Positions 11,484 through 19,421 of a stretch of DNA of 64,000 bases are shown piece after piece (position 1 is the first letter of the stretch; each line of letters starts with the position of its first letter). This DNA is from AP-15 sp963775875 (GTDB lineage Bacteria > Pseudomonadota > Alphaproteobacteria > ATCC43930 > CGMCC-115725). The notes beneath the pieces are model-generated. The model did no database searches. It worked only from the letters and a program-made list of their open reading frames with translations, and had not been told where the DNA came from. A program made the translations under genes and the position numbers. The DNA lies in assembly GCA_963775875.1 (NCBI GenBank), contig CAVZKP010000019.1:236748-300747 (forward strand), given 5' to 3'.

Positions 11484-12050
11484 TCAATCCTTGGCCCGTT
11501 CCATATAGCTGCCGTCGGCGGTGCTGACGACGATGCGGGTGCCGGCCTCGATATAGGGCGGGATCATCACCCGCCGCCCGTTTTCCAGCTTGCCCGGCTT
11601 GTACGAGGAAGACGCGGTCTGGCCGCGCACCACCGGATCGGCCTCGACCACCGCCATCACCACGCTCTGCGGCAGCTCGACCGAAAGCGGGGTGCCTTCG
11701 TGCAGCATCACGTTGCACAGCATCCCGTCGCGCAGAAAATCGGCGGGCTCGCCGATCATCTCGGCCGGGATCGAGATCTGCTCGAAACTGTCGCTGTCCA
11801 TAAAGGTCGCCTGCCCGTTCTCCATGAACAGAAACTGCATCTCCTTTTCGTCGAGGCGGACGCGCTCGACGGTCTCCTGGGTGCGGAAGCGGTCGTTGAG
11901 CTTGGTGCCGCCGCGCAGATCGCGCATCTCGACCTGGGCAAAGGCGCCGCCCTTGCCGGGCTGCACCAGCTCGCGCTTCAGCACGATCCACAGCTTGCCC
12001 TGGTATTCGAGGACGTTGCCCGGCTTGATGTCGATGGCGTTGATCTTCAT
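11484..12050 (-). CDS. efp: Translation elongation factor P
   Basis: 188 residues, the family's length, with all three beta-barrel domains: KOW-like N-terminus (INAIDIKPGNVLEYQGKLW), the central domain (QFLFMENGQATFMDS) and the OB-type C-terminus (SSYKPGKLENGRRVMIPPYI, ADGSYMERAKD). The tip loop reads QPGKGGAF with Lys33, the residue beta-lysylated by EpmA in organisms that have it. EF-P relieves ribosome stalling at proline runs; several proline-rich proteins (for example TolA) are encoded in this window. It is divergent from epmA, with 90 bases between the starts that must hold both promoters. Confidence 0.96.
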   Translation of the reverse strand: MKINAIDIKPGNVLEYQGKLWIVLKRELVQPGKGGAFAQVEMRDLRGGTKLNDRFRTQETVERVRLDEKEMQFLFMENGQATFMDSDSFEQISIPAEMIGEPADFLRDGMLCNVMLHEGTPLSVELPQSVVMAVVEADPVVRGQTASSSYKPGKLENGRRVMIPPYIEAGTRIVVSTADGSYMERAKD

Positions 12051-12140
12051 GAGATGGGTTCCGAAAGGGCGCGGTCGAGCGCGGCTGCTGTCGAGAAATT
12101 AGCACGGGGCGGCCTCACGGCAAGCGGGAGCACCGAGGGA

Positions 12141-13179
12141 ATGACAGAATTGGTGGCGGCCGGAGCGATTTGCCCGGCGGCGCGGGCGGCTGGAGCAGCG
12201 TGGCCGGATGCTCGCTGCGGTGCGCGGTTTTTTTGCGGCGCAAGGCTTTGTCGAGGTCGATACCCCGGCGCTGCAGGTGAGCCCCGGTCTCGAACCGCAT
12301 CTGCGGGCCTTTGCCACCCAGTTGCACGACCCGCGCGATGGCCGGACATTGCCGCGCTATCTCCACACCTCGCCGGAATTCGCGATGAAAAAGCTGCTGG
12401 TCGCGGGCCTGCCGCGGATCTGGCAGCTGGCCCATGTGTTTCGCGACGGCGAGCGCGGCGCGACCCACCATCCCGAATTCGCGATGCTCGAATGGTATCG
12501 GGCCGGCGCCGCGTGGCGCGAGTTGATCGCCGATTGCCTCGGCCTGCTGCGCGCCTGCCAGGCGGCGGCGGGCGCCGAGAGGCTGACCTGGCGCGGCTGC
12601 ACCGCCGATGCCCGGCTGCCATGGCGCGAGATCAGCGTCGCCGAAGCGTTCCGCGAGCATTGCGGCATCGACCTCCTGGCGACGGCGCCCGATCCGCTGC
12701 AACCCGATATCGCACTTCTCGCCGCCGAGGCGCGCCGCATCGGCATCGAGCCGCATCCCGGCGACGATTGGGAGGCGCTCTATTTCCGCATCTTCCTCGA
12801 CCGCATCGAGCCCCATCTCGGCATCGGCGCGCCGGCCATCCTCTATGACTTCCCGGCGTCGATGGCCGCCCTGTCGCGCCGTAACCCCGACGACCCGCGG
12901 CTCGCCGAGCGCTTCGAGCTCTATGTCTGCGGCCTCGAACTCGCCAACGCCTTTGGCGAACTGACCGACCCCGCCGAGCAGCGCGCCCGCTTCCGCGCCG
13001 ACCAGGCCAAAAAGCAGGCGCTCTACGGCGAAACCTACCCGATCGACGAGGATTTCCTCGCCGCCCTCGACCACGGCCTGCCGCCTTCAGCCGGCATCGC
13101 CCTCGGCTTCGACCGTCTGGTCATGCTCGCCACCGGCGCCGACGACATCGAAGAGGTGCTATGGGCGCCGCTGTGCTGA
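12141..13179 (+). CDS. epmA: EF-P--(R)-beta-lysine ligase EpmA
   Basis: Lysyl-tRNA-synthetase-like enzyme that charges EF-P on its conserved lysine; class II synthetase catalytic core without anticodon domain. From ATG 12141 the reading is MTEL, then one extra base near 12152, then the canonical WRPERFARRRGRLEQRGRML, which joins the long uninterrupted frame that follows. Motif 2 is seen as YLHTSPEFAMKKLL and WQLAHVFRDGERGATHHPEF, and motif 3 as GIALGFDRLVML; FELYVCGLELANAFGEL is also typical. Total near 345 residues. Its divergent partner efp carries the target lysine, so the modification pathway is locally complete for the ligase step; epmB and epmC are not in the window. Confidence 0.92.
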
Positions 13180-13282
13180 TCCGCCGCGCGCGACAACCGG
13201 CCAGACGATGGCGAACCACGCAACCTGGCGCGGCCTTGGTTCAGAATGGGTGCATCCGAGCCCGGGCGAGGGGGCACGGGCT

Positions 13283-13448
13283 GCGGGGTGGAGCCGCCTC
13301 GGCCGTTGGCTTGCAATCCCACCGTGGCCCGCCATAGCAGGTGGGCGCCACGTGTCGAAGCCACGACTCCGACAGAGATAGCTCCCATGAGGTAGGTATC
13401 GGCCCCGGGGTAACGTGCGGCCTGACGCGCCGCGCAGCCCCACCCCGC
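13283..13448 (-). ncRNA. ssrS: 6S RNA (SsrS) candidate
   Basis: No coding signal lies in this interval, which starts about ten bases after the zapA stop, the usual place for ssrS in many proteobacteria. On the minus strand the ends pair: GCGGGGTGG at the 5' side (13440-13448) with CCACCCCGC at the 3' side (13283-13291), giving the closing stem. Inside, the 5' strand contains CCCCGGGGCCGATACCTACC, which parallels the CCCCUGAGCCGAUA segment of E. coli 6S RNA, and a long imperfect duplex can be drawn across a central bubble. Length about 166 nt fits. 6S RNA mimics an open promoter and binds RNA polymerase holoenzyme. The exact ends are approximate. Confidence 0.75.
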
Positions 13449-13458
13449 ACCGGCAAAG

Positions 13459-13797
13459 CTAGGGACTCTCCAGCCGCGCCGCAAGGGCTTCGATGCGCTG
13501 GGCGATGCCGTGGACCCCGCTCGCCGCCGCATCGGCGGCCTCGGCGGCCCCGGTTTCGGCGGCGCGCACCCGGCTGCGCTCCTCCTGCAACGCCTCGTTG
13601 GCGTCGGACAATTCGTCGGCGATGACCAGCGCCGCGAGCAGCAGCAGGCGGGCTTCGCCGACCTGGCCGATATTCTTGACGAATTCGCCGATCCGCGCGT
13701 CGACATATTGCGCGAGCCGGCGAATCCGCGGCTCCTGGCCATCGTCGCAGGTAATCTTGTACGGGTGGCTGTTGACCGTCACCGCGACCTGGCTCAC
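13459..13797 (-). CDS. zapA: Cell division protein ZapA
   Basis: 112 residues from a GTG start that has a GAGGGG site just upstream and lies one base after the stop of the preceding small gene. The N-terminal domain shows the ZapA pattern (VTVNSHPYKITCDDGQEPRIRRL, AQYVDARIGEF, ARLLLLAALVIADEL), and the C-terminal half is a helical coiled coil used for dimer and tetramer formation. ZapA bundles FtsZ protofilaments at the division ring. The 6S RNA candidate follows immediately, supporting both identifications. Confidence 0.88.
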   Translation of the reverse strand: MSQVAVTVNSHPYKITCDDGQEPRIRRLAQYVDARIGEFVKNIGQVGEARLLLLAALVIADELSDANEALQEERSRVRAAETGAAEAADAAASGVHGIAQRIEALAARLESP

Positions 13798-13798
13798 T

Positions 13799-14008
13799 TC
13801 ACCCCTCCCCTCCAAGCGCCCGGCCGACCCGGGCCAGAGCATCGTCGACCCGGTCGCCGATTTCGCCAACGGCGACGCGCAGCCGCTGGCTTTCCGCTTC
13901 GGCCGCGATCTGCCGACCCGTCTCGATCGCCCCGCCGCCGGGACAGGCGGCTTCGAGCCGGGCCACCGCGCGTTCGAGCCGGTCGAGCGCCTCGTCGAGC
14001 CGGCTCAC
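13799..14008 (-). CDS. Small coiled-coil protein (DUF4164-like)
   Basis: 69 residues, almost entirely one amphipathic helix (MSRLDEALDRLERAVARLEA, then a Gly-rich kink, then RQIAAEAESQRLRVAVGEIG). Small coiled-coil proteins of this kind sit directly before zapA in many alphaproteobacteria, and the stop here is one base from the zapA start, so the two are co-translated. The family is uncharacterised; a role alongside ZapA in division is inference from context only. Confidence 0.7.
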   Translation of the reverse strand: MSRLDEALDRLERAVARLEAACPGGGAIETGRQIAAEAESQRLRVAVGEIGDRVDDALARVGRALGGEG

Positions 14009-14041
14009 CGGGTCAGCCCCCTTCCTGCCGCAGCCCGGCGC

Positions 14042-15001
14042 TCAGCGCACGCGCTCGTATTTCTGCAATGAGCGGATGTAGTCGGGCCGCGGCGTATCCG
14101 GGTAGAATTGCGGCCATTGCGTCCATGACACCTCGCCGACATAGAGATCGCCGCGCGAATCGACGGTCAGCCCGTGCGGCCCGAGAAACGCGGTCGGCGC
14201 GGTTCCGGCATGCATGTCGCCGAACCGCGACAGCAATTTGCCCTGGTTGTCGACGATGCTGACCCGCGGGCCCAGATTGGGGCTGTTGCGATTGACCGGC
14301 TGCACCGGGCCGAGTTCGCCGATATAGGCGACCGGGTGACGGGTATAGTCCATGTAGAGCCCGCACGGGCGGTGCAGATTGTTCCACTGCGTCTCATACT
14401 TGCCGTTGCCGTCGAACACCTGGATGCGGTGGTTTTCGCGGTCGGCGACATAGACCCAGCCATCGGAATCGGTGCAGATATTGTGCACGATGTTGAACTC
14501 GCCGGGGTTGGTGCCGGGTCCGCCCCAGGACATCAGCAATTTGCCGTCGGGCGAATATTTGTGCACCTTGGCGTTGCCGTAGCCGTCCGAGACGTAAATG
14601 TCGCCTCGCGGCGACAGGGCGGTGTGGGTGCAGCGGTGAAACGGCTCGCCGCTCATATAGGGCGCCGGCTTGCCGGGGACGCCCAATTCCAGCAAGACCT
14701 TGCCGTCGAGCGAGCATTTGCGCACGAAATGGCCGCCATCATCGGTCAGGTAGATCGAATCGTCCGGCCCCATATGAACGCCATGCGCGCGCGGGAACTG
14801 GCCCTCGCCCCAGGAGCGCAGGAACTTGCCGTCGCGGTCGAAGACCATGACCGGATGGTCGCCGCGGTTGAACACATAGACATTGTCCTTGGCGTCGACG
14901 CCAACCGCGCCGACTTCCTTGAACGACCATTTGTCCGGCAGTTTCGCCCAATCCTCGATGATCCGGTACTTGTAGTCGCCATCGCCAACGATCGTTGCCA
15001 T
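14042..15001 (-). CDS. NHL-repeat beta-propeller protein, copy 1 (peptidylglycine amidating-lyase-like)
   Basis: 319 residues. ATG 15001 follows AAGGAG at good spacing. At least five NHL-type blades can be seen, each with a G/D-x-x-Y-V-x-D/N pattern: NVYVFNRGDHPVMVFDRDG, SIYLTDDGGHFVRKCSLDG, DIYVSDGYGNAKVHKYSPDG, WVYVADRENHRIQVFDGNG and DLYVGEVSW. This pattern is shared with the amidating-lyase domain of peptidylglycine alpha-amidating enzymes, a common label for such bacterial proteins, but activity is unproven. There is no signal peptide, so it appears cytoplasmic. A close paralog lies immediately upstream on the same strand and a more distant one at 21714. Confidence 0.8.
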   Translation of the reverse strand: MATIVGDGDYKYRIIEDWAKLPDKWSFKEVGAVGVDAKDNVYVFNRGDHPVMVFDRDGKFLRSWGEGQFPRAHGVHMGPDDSIYLTDDGGHFVRKCSLDGKVLLELGVPGKPAPYMSGEPFHRCTHTALSPRGDIYVSDGYGNAKVHKYSPDGKLLMSWGGPGTNPGEFNIVHNICTDSDGWVYVADRENHRIQVFDGNGKYETQWNNLHRPCGLYMDYTRHPVAYIGELGPVQPVNRNSPNLGPRVSIVDNQGKLLSRFGDMHAGTAPTAFLGPHGLTVDSRGDLYVGEVSWTQWPQFYPDTPRPDYIRSLQKYERVR

Positions 15002-15036
15002 ATTATTCTCCTTCGTAGCCCCGAAGCATTTCCAGA

Positions 15037-15125
15037 TCCCCTTGCGCGGGCTTGACCCGCGCATCCACGGCTCGTTGCTGAGCCCTCAACAGCGTGGGTG
15101 GCCGGGTCAAGCCCGGCCAGGGGGT
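15037..15125. repeat. Imperfect inverted repeat between the tandem NHL genes
   Basis: The left arm (CCCCTTGCGCGGGCTTGACC, continuing through CGCGCATCCACG) and the right arm (CGTGGGTGGCCGGGTCAAGC, continuing through CCGGCCAGGGGG) are near reverse complements separated by about 25 bases. The whole can fold into a long stem. It resembles the dispersed palindromic elements near 25446 and 60545, and could also act as a transcription barrier between the two paralogs. Confidence 0.7.
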
Positions 15126-15139
15126 GAGCATTCGTGATG

Positions 15140-16090
15140 TCAATGCACGCGTTCGTATTTCTGCAAGCTCCGCAGCCCCGGCGGATGCGGCTCGCCCGGG
15201 AACAGCCCCGGCCACAGGGTCCAGCACACTTCGCCGACATAGAGATCGCCGCGCGAATCGACCGCCAGGCCGTGCGGCCCGATAAACGAAGTCGGCGCCG
15301 TCCCGGCAAACGGATCGCCGATGCGCGACAACAGCTTGCCCTGATTGTCGACGATGCTGACCCGAGGCCCGAGATTGGCGTTGAGGCGATTGACCGAAAG
15401 CTCGCCGATATAGCAGACCGGCTGATGGGTGTAGGGCATGCACAGGCCGCACGGGCGGTGCAGATTGTTCCACTGCGTCTCGTATTTGCCGTTGCCGTCG
15501 AACACCTGGACCCGATGATTCTCGCGGTCGGCGACATAGACCCAGCCATCGGCGTCGGCGCAGATATTGTGGACCAGGTTGAACTGGCCGGCATCGCTGC
15601 CGGGCTCGCCCCACGACATCAGCAATTTGCCGTCGGGCGAATATTTGTGGACCTTGGCGTTGCCATAGCCGTCCGAAACATAAATGTCGCCTCGCGGCGA
15701 CAGGGCGGTGTGGGTGCAGCGGTTGAACGGCTCGCCGCTCAGATACGGCGCCGGCTTGCCGGGCACGCCCAGCTCCAGCAATACCTTGCCGTCCTCGAGC
15801 CGGCATTTGCGCACGAAATGGCCGCCATCATCGGTCAGATAGATCGAATCGTCCGGCCCCATATGGACGCCATGGGCGCGCGGATACTGGCCCTCGCCCC
15901 AGGAGCGCAGGAAATTGCCGGCGCGGTCGAACACCATGATCGGATGCTCGCCGCGGCTGAAGGCGTAGACGTTGTCGTTCTTGTCGACCCCGACCGCGGC
16001 CACTTCCTTGAACGACCAGCCATCGGGCAGTTTCGCCCAGTTTTCCTTGATTTCGTATTTATAGTCGCCCTGGCCAACGACGATCGCCAT
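15140..16090 (-). CDS. NHL-repeat beta-propeller protein, copy 2
   Basis: 316 residues from ATG 16090 (MAIVVGQGDYKYEIKENWAK). It is very similar to copy 1 along its whole length: long identical runs (for example HFVRKC, GVPGKPAPY, SPRGDIYVSDGYGNAKVHKY, WVYVADRENHR, YETQWNNLHRPCG, LGPRVSIVDNQGKLLSR) and the same C-terminal RSLQKYERV ending. This is a tandem duplication still under constraint, as substitutions are mostly conservative and no frame break is seen. Blades and likely fold are as for copy 1. Substrate unknown. Confidence 0.8.
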   Translation of the reverse strand: MAIVVGQGDYKYEIKENWAKLPDGWSFKEVAAVGVDKNDNVYAFSRGEHPIMVFDRAGNFLRSWGEGQYPRAHGVHMGPDDSIYLTDDGGHFVRKCRLEDGKVLLELGVPGKPAPYLSGEPFNRCTHTALSPRGDIYVSDGYGNAKVHKYSPDGKLLMSWGEPGSDAGQFNLVHNICADADGWVYVADRENHRVQVFDGNGKYETQWNNLHRPCGLCMPYTHQPVCYIGELSVNRLNANLGPRVSIVDNQGKLLSRIGDPFAGTAPTSFIGPHGLAVDSRGDLYVGEVCWTLWPGLFPGEPHPPGLRSLQKYERVH

Positions 16091-16192
16091 GTCAGGCCCT
16101 CCCCGGGATATGCCAAGCCAGCGTAGCGAAGCCCCCGGCCCGAAACAATCCTCCTGCGCCCCCGCCTTCGGTCTTGAATCCAATCCAACCGC

Positions 16193-16205
16193 GCTACATT
16201 GTAGC
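16193..16205. promoter_or_regulatory. Palindromic operator-like site before the RelB/YafQ operon
   Basis: GCTACA-T-TGTAGC is a perfect palindrome with a one-base centre, 14 bases before the antitoxin ATG and just ahead of its AGGAGG ribosome site. It contains TACATT, a plausible -10 hexamer, with TTGAAT 15 bases upstream. Such sites are where antitoxins autoregulate their operons. The unrelated MazEF-like operon near 60363 carries the same arms without the centre base. Confidence 0.55.
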
Positions 16206-16219
16206 CCAGGAGGCTAGCC

Positions 16220-16483
16220 ATGACCGCAAATTCAGTCGTGCGTGCTCGCATCGACGAGCGCATCAAGAACGAGGCCGCAGCCGTATTGAGCGCCATGGGT
16301 CTTACCGTGTCGGACGCCTTCCGCCTGATGATGGTGCGGATCGCCACGGAAAAGGCGCTGCCGTTCGAGCCGCTGGTGCCCAATGACGAGACCATCGAGG
16401 CGATGAAAGCCGCGCGGCGCGGCGAATTGACGATCGCTGGTCCGCCGGGAGAATTGCTCGCGAGCCTGGATGAGGACTGTTAG
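16220..16483 (+). CDS. RelB/DinJ-family antitoxin
   Basis: 87 residues. The N-terminal ribbon-helix-helix (SVVRARIDERIKNEAAAVLS, then MGLTVSDAFRLMMVRIATE) is typical of RelB/DinJ antitoxins and binds DNA as a dimer; the remainder (LPFEPLVPNDETIEAMKAAR) wraps the toxin. AGGAGG precedes the ATG. The last 14 bases overlap the toxin gene, the normal coupling that keeps antitoxin in excess. The palindrome just upstream is the likely autoregulatory operator. Confidence 0.88.
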   Translation: MTANSVVRARIDERIKNEAAAVLSAMGLTVSDAFRLMMVRIATEKALPFEPLVPNDETIEAMKAARRGELTIAGPPGELLASLDEDC

Positions 16484-16751
16484 GTACACCAGCCGCTTTC
16501 GGCGCGACTACAAGCGGGAGAGATCGGGACGGCACAGCAAACGCCTCGACGCCGATCTGATGGAAGCGGTGGCGATGCTGGCGAAAGACGAGCCGCTGCC
16601 CCGGCGGTATTTCGATCATCCGCTCGGCGGCGAGTGGAGCGATCACCGGGACTGTCACATCAAGCCCGACCTGATCCTGATCTACCGCAAACCCGATCAA
16701 GCGAGCCTCGATCTCGTCCGCCTCGGCTCCCACAGCGAACTCGGCCTTTGA
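16470..16751 (+). CDS. YafQ-family mRNA-interferase toxin
   Basis: 93 residues of the RelE/YafQ fold: basic N-terminus MRTVRYTSRFRRDYKRERS, a central helix pair, then the catalytic-side strands HPLGGEWSDHRDCHIKPDLI and LIYRKPDQASLDLVRLGSHS. The HxxxH-like spacing in WSDHRDCHIKPD and the final SHSEL match YafQ toxins, which cleave mRNA in the ribosome. It starts inside the antitoxin gene and appears intact. Confidence 0.88.
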   Translation: MRTVRYTSRFRRDYKRERSGRHSKRLDADLMEAVAMLAKDEPLPRRYFDHPLGGEWSDHRDCHIKPDLILIYRKPDQASLDLVRLGSHSELGL

Positions 16752-16824
16752 CCAAGGGCAAGACGCGCTATTGAGGCTAGCATCACTTGGCCGGACGTAC
16801 CTACGGCCGTCGTGAGGATAATCA

Positions 16825-17483
16825 ATGCTCACCGGACGCGCGACCCCGAGCCTCAGGACGAACTTCGCCATCCTTCACTTGCGGGCGGCGACACGAGCTG
16901 CTCGGAGCGCCTACGAGTCGAAAAAGCTAACGCGACCGCGGAATTTGGTCCGTGGTTCGACGAGATGATCCTGTGGGTGCCGGTGTCGGTCGTGATGGCC
17001 GGAGCAGCGCTTGAAGCGGGTGCGAACGAAGTCATTCAAAATATTCTCGATGGCTCAACCGGATTGTTGTTAACCGATAGCCGTAAGGAGCAACTTGAAG
17101 ACCTTAAGAACGAGCAATCGGGGAACGCGACTGCCAGATACCGGCAGGTAGCTCTATTGTTCGACAAGATGCCAGATAAAGGAAGCGCCCAATGGGCAGG
17201 ATGCAGACCTCCTTGTGAAGATTTCGAAACAGCTTCATGCATTTCAAACCCTCGTGGGATAGAGACGATATTCACGATGGTGATCTCGTAAAAAGACTTA
17301 AGACGAAGATACAGATCGTTCCGGCATACGAAGCGCAAGTTCATATTCCCCTATGGCTTCATGACTTATGGGTGCGCGAAATGGGCTGTGCAGACCGTAT
17401 TGGCCTTCTCAATTGAATTAACTACGCTACTCGGCGTGAAGGATACGTTCGCTCTGCCTAGCTTTGATTTCACGATGCCTTGA
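16825..17483 (+). CDS. Hypothetical protein, several frame breaks, lower-GC accessory gene
   Basis: A coherent protein can be read by joining frames: MLTGRATPSLRTNFAILHLR onward to YESKK; then ANATAEFGPWFDEMILWVPV through FDKMPDKGSAQW; then DADLLVK and HFKPSWDRDDIHDGDLVKRL through AYEAQVH; then GFMTYGCAKWAVQTVLAFSI and a stop after DFTMP. Shifts fall near 16930, 17205-17250 and 17345. About 215 residues, no recognised domain, probably helical. Base composition is visibly lower in GC than neighbouring genes. It follows the RelB/YafQ pair with a short gap, so it may be acquired cargo. Whether it is functional or broken cannot be decided here. Confidence 0.5.
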
Positions 17484-17594
17484 AGGCGGCGCGGACCACG
17501 CAAGCGTCGCAAGCGTAGGGCGGAACAGCGTAGCGCATGCCGCCATTTCGCGTCTGTCGCGTTTGCCTAATCTTCGCGGTGTCCGCGCCGGCGC

Positions 17595-17747
17595 GACGCC
17601 CCTTCGCTGCTGGCGTTGACCCGCCAGGCATTGCCGTTGCTGCGCCGCGAGCCGTCGGAGAATTTGTCGGCGCATGGCGAGGCGCTCTATGTGCATTTTG
17701 GCATTACCGCCGAGAGGGTTGCACAGGCCGCCCGCGCCCTTCTATAG
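17595..17747 (+). pseudogene. tkt: Transketolase remnant (internally deleted 3' part)
   Basis: A 51-codon in-frame stretch reads APSLLALTRQALPLLRRE, then ENLSAHGEA, then ALYVHFGITAERVAQAARAL and a stop. The first part matches the middle of transketolase (the ALxLTRQxLP...ENLSA.G region) and the last part its C-terminus (LYxHFGITAExV), so roughly 150-200 residues between them are missing, along with the whole N-terminal half. It lies 30 bases before gap, where an intact tkt sits in many alphaproteobacteria. I read it as a deletion relic of an original tkt-gap operon. Confidence 0.65.
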
Positions 17748-17777
17748 ATTGGCGAAAGCCTTCGGGAGGAGTGGGCC

Positions 17778-18788
17778 ATGACGGTACGGGTTGCGATCAA
17801 CGGTTTCGGCCGCATCGGCCGCCTCGTCTTGCGCGCGGCTTACGAGAGCCGGCGCGACGACATCGAGATCGTCGGGATCAACGATCTCGGATCGGTCGAG
17901 GCCAACGCGCATTTGCTGCGCTACGACAGCGTGCACGGCCGCTTTCCGGGCGAGATCGCCACCGGCGACGGGTGGATGGATATCGGCCAGGGCCGGATCG
18001 CGGTCACCGCCGAGCGCGACCCGGCGAAATTGCCGTGGCGCCGGCTGGGCGTCGATGTGGCGCTCGAATGCACCGGCATCTTCACCAAGCGCGAGGCCGC
18101 GGCCAAGCACCTCGAAGCCGGGGCCAAGCGGGTGGTGATCTCGGCTCCGGCCGACGGCGCCGATATTACCGTGGTGCTGGGGGTCAACCACGACGATCTG
18201 AAGCCCGAACACGAGATCATCTCAAACGCGTCGTGCACGACCAACTGCCTCGCGCCGGTCGCCTATGTGCTGCATCGCGGGATCGGCATCGAGCGCGGCT
18301 ATATGACGACGATCCATTCCTATACCGGCGACCAGAACACGGTCGACACCCTGCACTCGGATCTGCGCCGGGCGCGGGCCGCGGCCCTGTCCCTGATCCC
18401 GACCTCGACCGGTGCCGCCAAGGCGGTCGGCCTGGTGTTGCCGGCCTTGAAGGGCAAGCTCGACGGCACCGCGATCCGGGTGCCGACCGCCAACGTCTCG
18501 CTGATCGACTTCAAATTCGACGCCGCCCGCGAAACCTCGTCCGACGAGGTCAATGCGCTGATGGAGGATGCGGCAAAGTCGAACCGGCTCAAGGGCATCG
18601 TCGGCATCAATAAGGCGCCGACCGTGTCGGTCGATTTCAACCACGATCCGCATAGTTCCACCTTCGACGTGACCCAGACCCAGGTGCTCGACAAGCGGTT
18701 CGTCCGGGTATTGTCGTGGTACGACAACGAATGGGGTTTTTCGAACCGCATGGTCGAAGTCGCCGCCTATTTCGGGCAGATCGGCTGA
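17778..18788 (+). CDS. gap: Glyceraldehyde-3-phosphate dehydrogenase, type I
   Basis: 336 residues, full length. NAD-binding front INGFGRIGRLVLRA, the catalytic SNASCTTNC with Cys153, the YMTTIHSYTGDQNTVDT segment, SLIPTSTGAAKAVGLVLP and the C-terminal VLSWYDNEWGFSNRMVEV are all present. It oxidatively phosphorylates glyceraldehyde-3-phosphate to 1,3-bisphosphoglycerate in glycolysis and runs in reverse in carbon fixation or gluconeogenesis. A GGAGGAG site precedes the ATG. No pgk follows; the usual neighbours tkt and pgk are a relic and absent, respectively. Confidence 0.97.
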   Translation: MTVRVAINGFGRIGRLVLRAAYESRRDDIEIVGINDLGSVEANAHLLRYDSVHGRFPGEIATGDGWMDIGQGRIAVTAERDPAKLPWRRLGVDVALECTGIFTKREAAAKHLEAGAKRVVISAPADGADITVVLGVNHDDLKPEHEIISNASCTTNCLAPVAYVLHRGIGIERGYMTTIHSYTGDQNTVDTLHSDLRRARAAALSLIPTSTGAAKAVGLVLPALKGKLDGTAIRVPTANVSLIDFKFDAARETSSDEVNALMEDAAKSNRLKGIVGINKAPTVSVDFNHDPHSSTFDVTQTQVLDKRFVRVLSWYDNEWGFSNRMVEVAAYFGQIG

Positions 18789-18879
18789 GCCCGCCAGCGT
18801 AGCGCATCGCCATGGCTGAAGCCGTCACCCTTTAAGCTACGGGCGGTTATTGAGCGGGTGATCGTCTTGGGGCGCTGCG

Positions 18880-19335
18880 ATGGCCGGCGGTAGCGCCACC
18901 CCACCCGTTATCATCGTGCACTCGCTCGCCCACGCGATCGGCGCCGTGAAGGCCGCGGCAAGGGCCGGCCGCCCGATTGTCCTCGCCAGCGCTCCCGAAG
19001 CCGGCGTTTACGCCGGGCCCGGCTGGTTCCGGGCATTGGTCGAGGCGGCGCGCGAGGCGGCGCCCGAGGCCCGCTGTTCGGCCATCCTCGATTGCGGCGA
19101 CCAGGCCGGCGCCGCTCTGGCGGCGATCCGCGCGCAGGTCGAGGGCGTCGTGTTCACCGGCCGGCCCGATGTCGCCCGCCGCCTCGCCGACATCGCCCGC
19201 CAGCACGGCGTGCGCTTCGACACAACCCGCCCGGCCGCCGCGCTCGACCTCGGTCCCGATTTCTTCGCTTCGGCGGAACTGATCGAGCAGCGTTGCGCCG
19301 AACTGCTGTGCGGACAGCTCGGCATGGCTCTCTGA
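18880..19335 (+). CDS. Conserved-looking hypothetical protein beside gap
   Basis: 151 residues (MAGGSATPPVIIVHSLAHAI onward). It alternates Ala-rich helices with short strands (PIVLASAP, CSAILDCG, VEGVVFTG), suggesting a small alpha/beta fold; no signal peptide or membrane segment. I do not recognise a named family. I have the impression that similar short genes sit among the glycolytic genes of other alphaproteobacteria, which would make it part of the same unit as gap, but this is recollection only. Confidence 0.55.
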   Translation: MAGGSATPPVIIVHSLAHAIGAVKAAARAGRPIVLASAPEAGVYAGPGWFRALVEAAREAAPEARCSAILDCGDQAGAALAAIRAQVEGVVFTGRPDVARRLADIARQHGVRFDTTRPAAALDLGPDFFASAELIEQRCAELLCGQLGMAL

Positions 19336-19421
19336 AACGGTTATCGCGGCGATCCCGGCTGAAACAGCGGCGGCGCAGCCGTCTCGCCCGAAGCGTTTGG
19401 CGATCCGGCGGCTTCGCCGAT

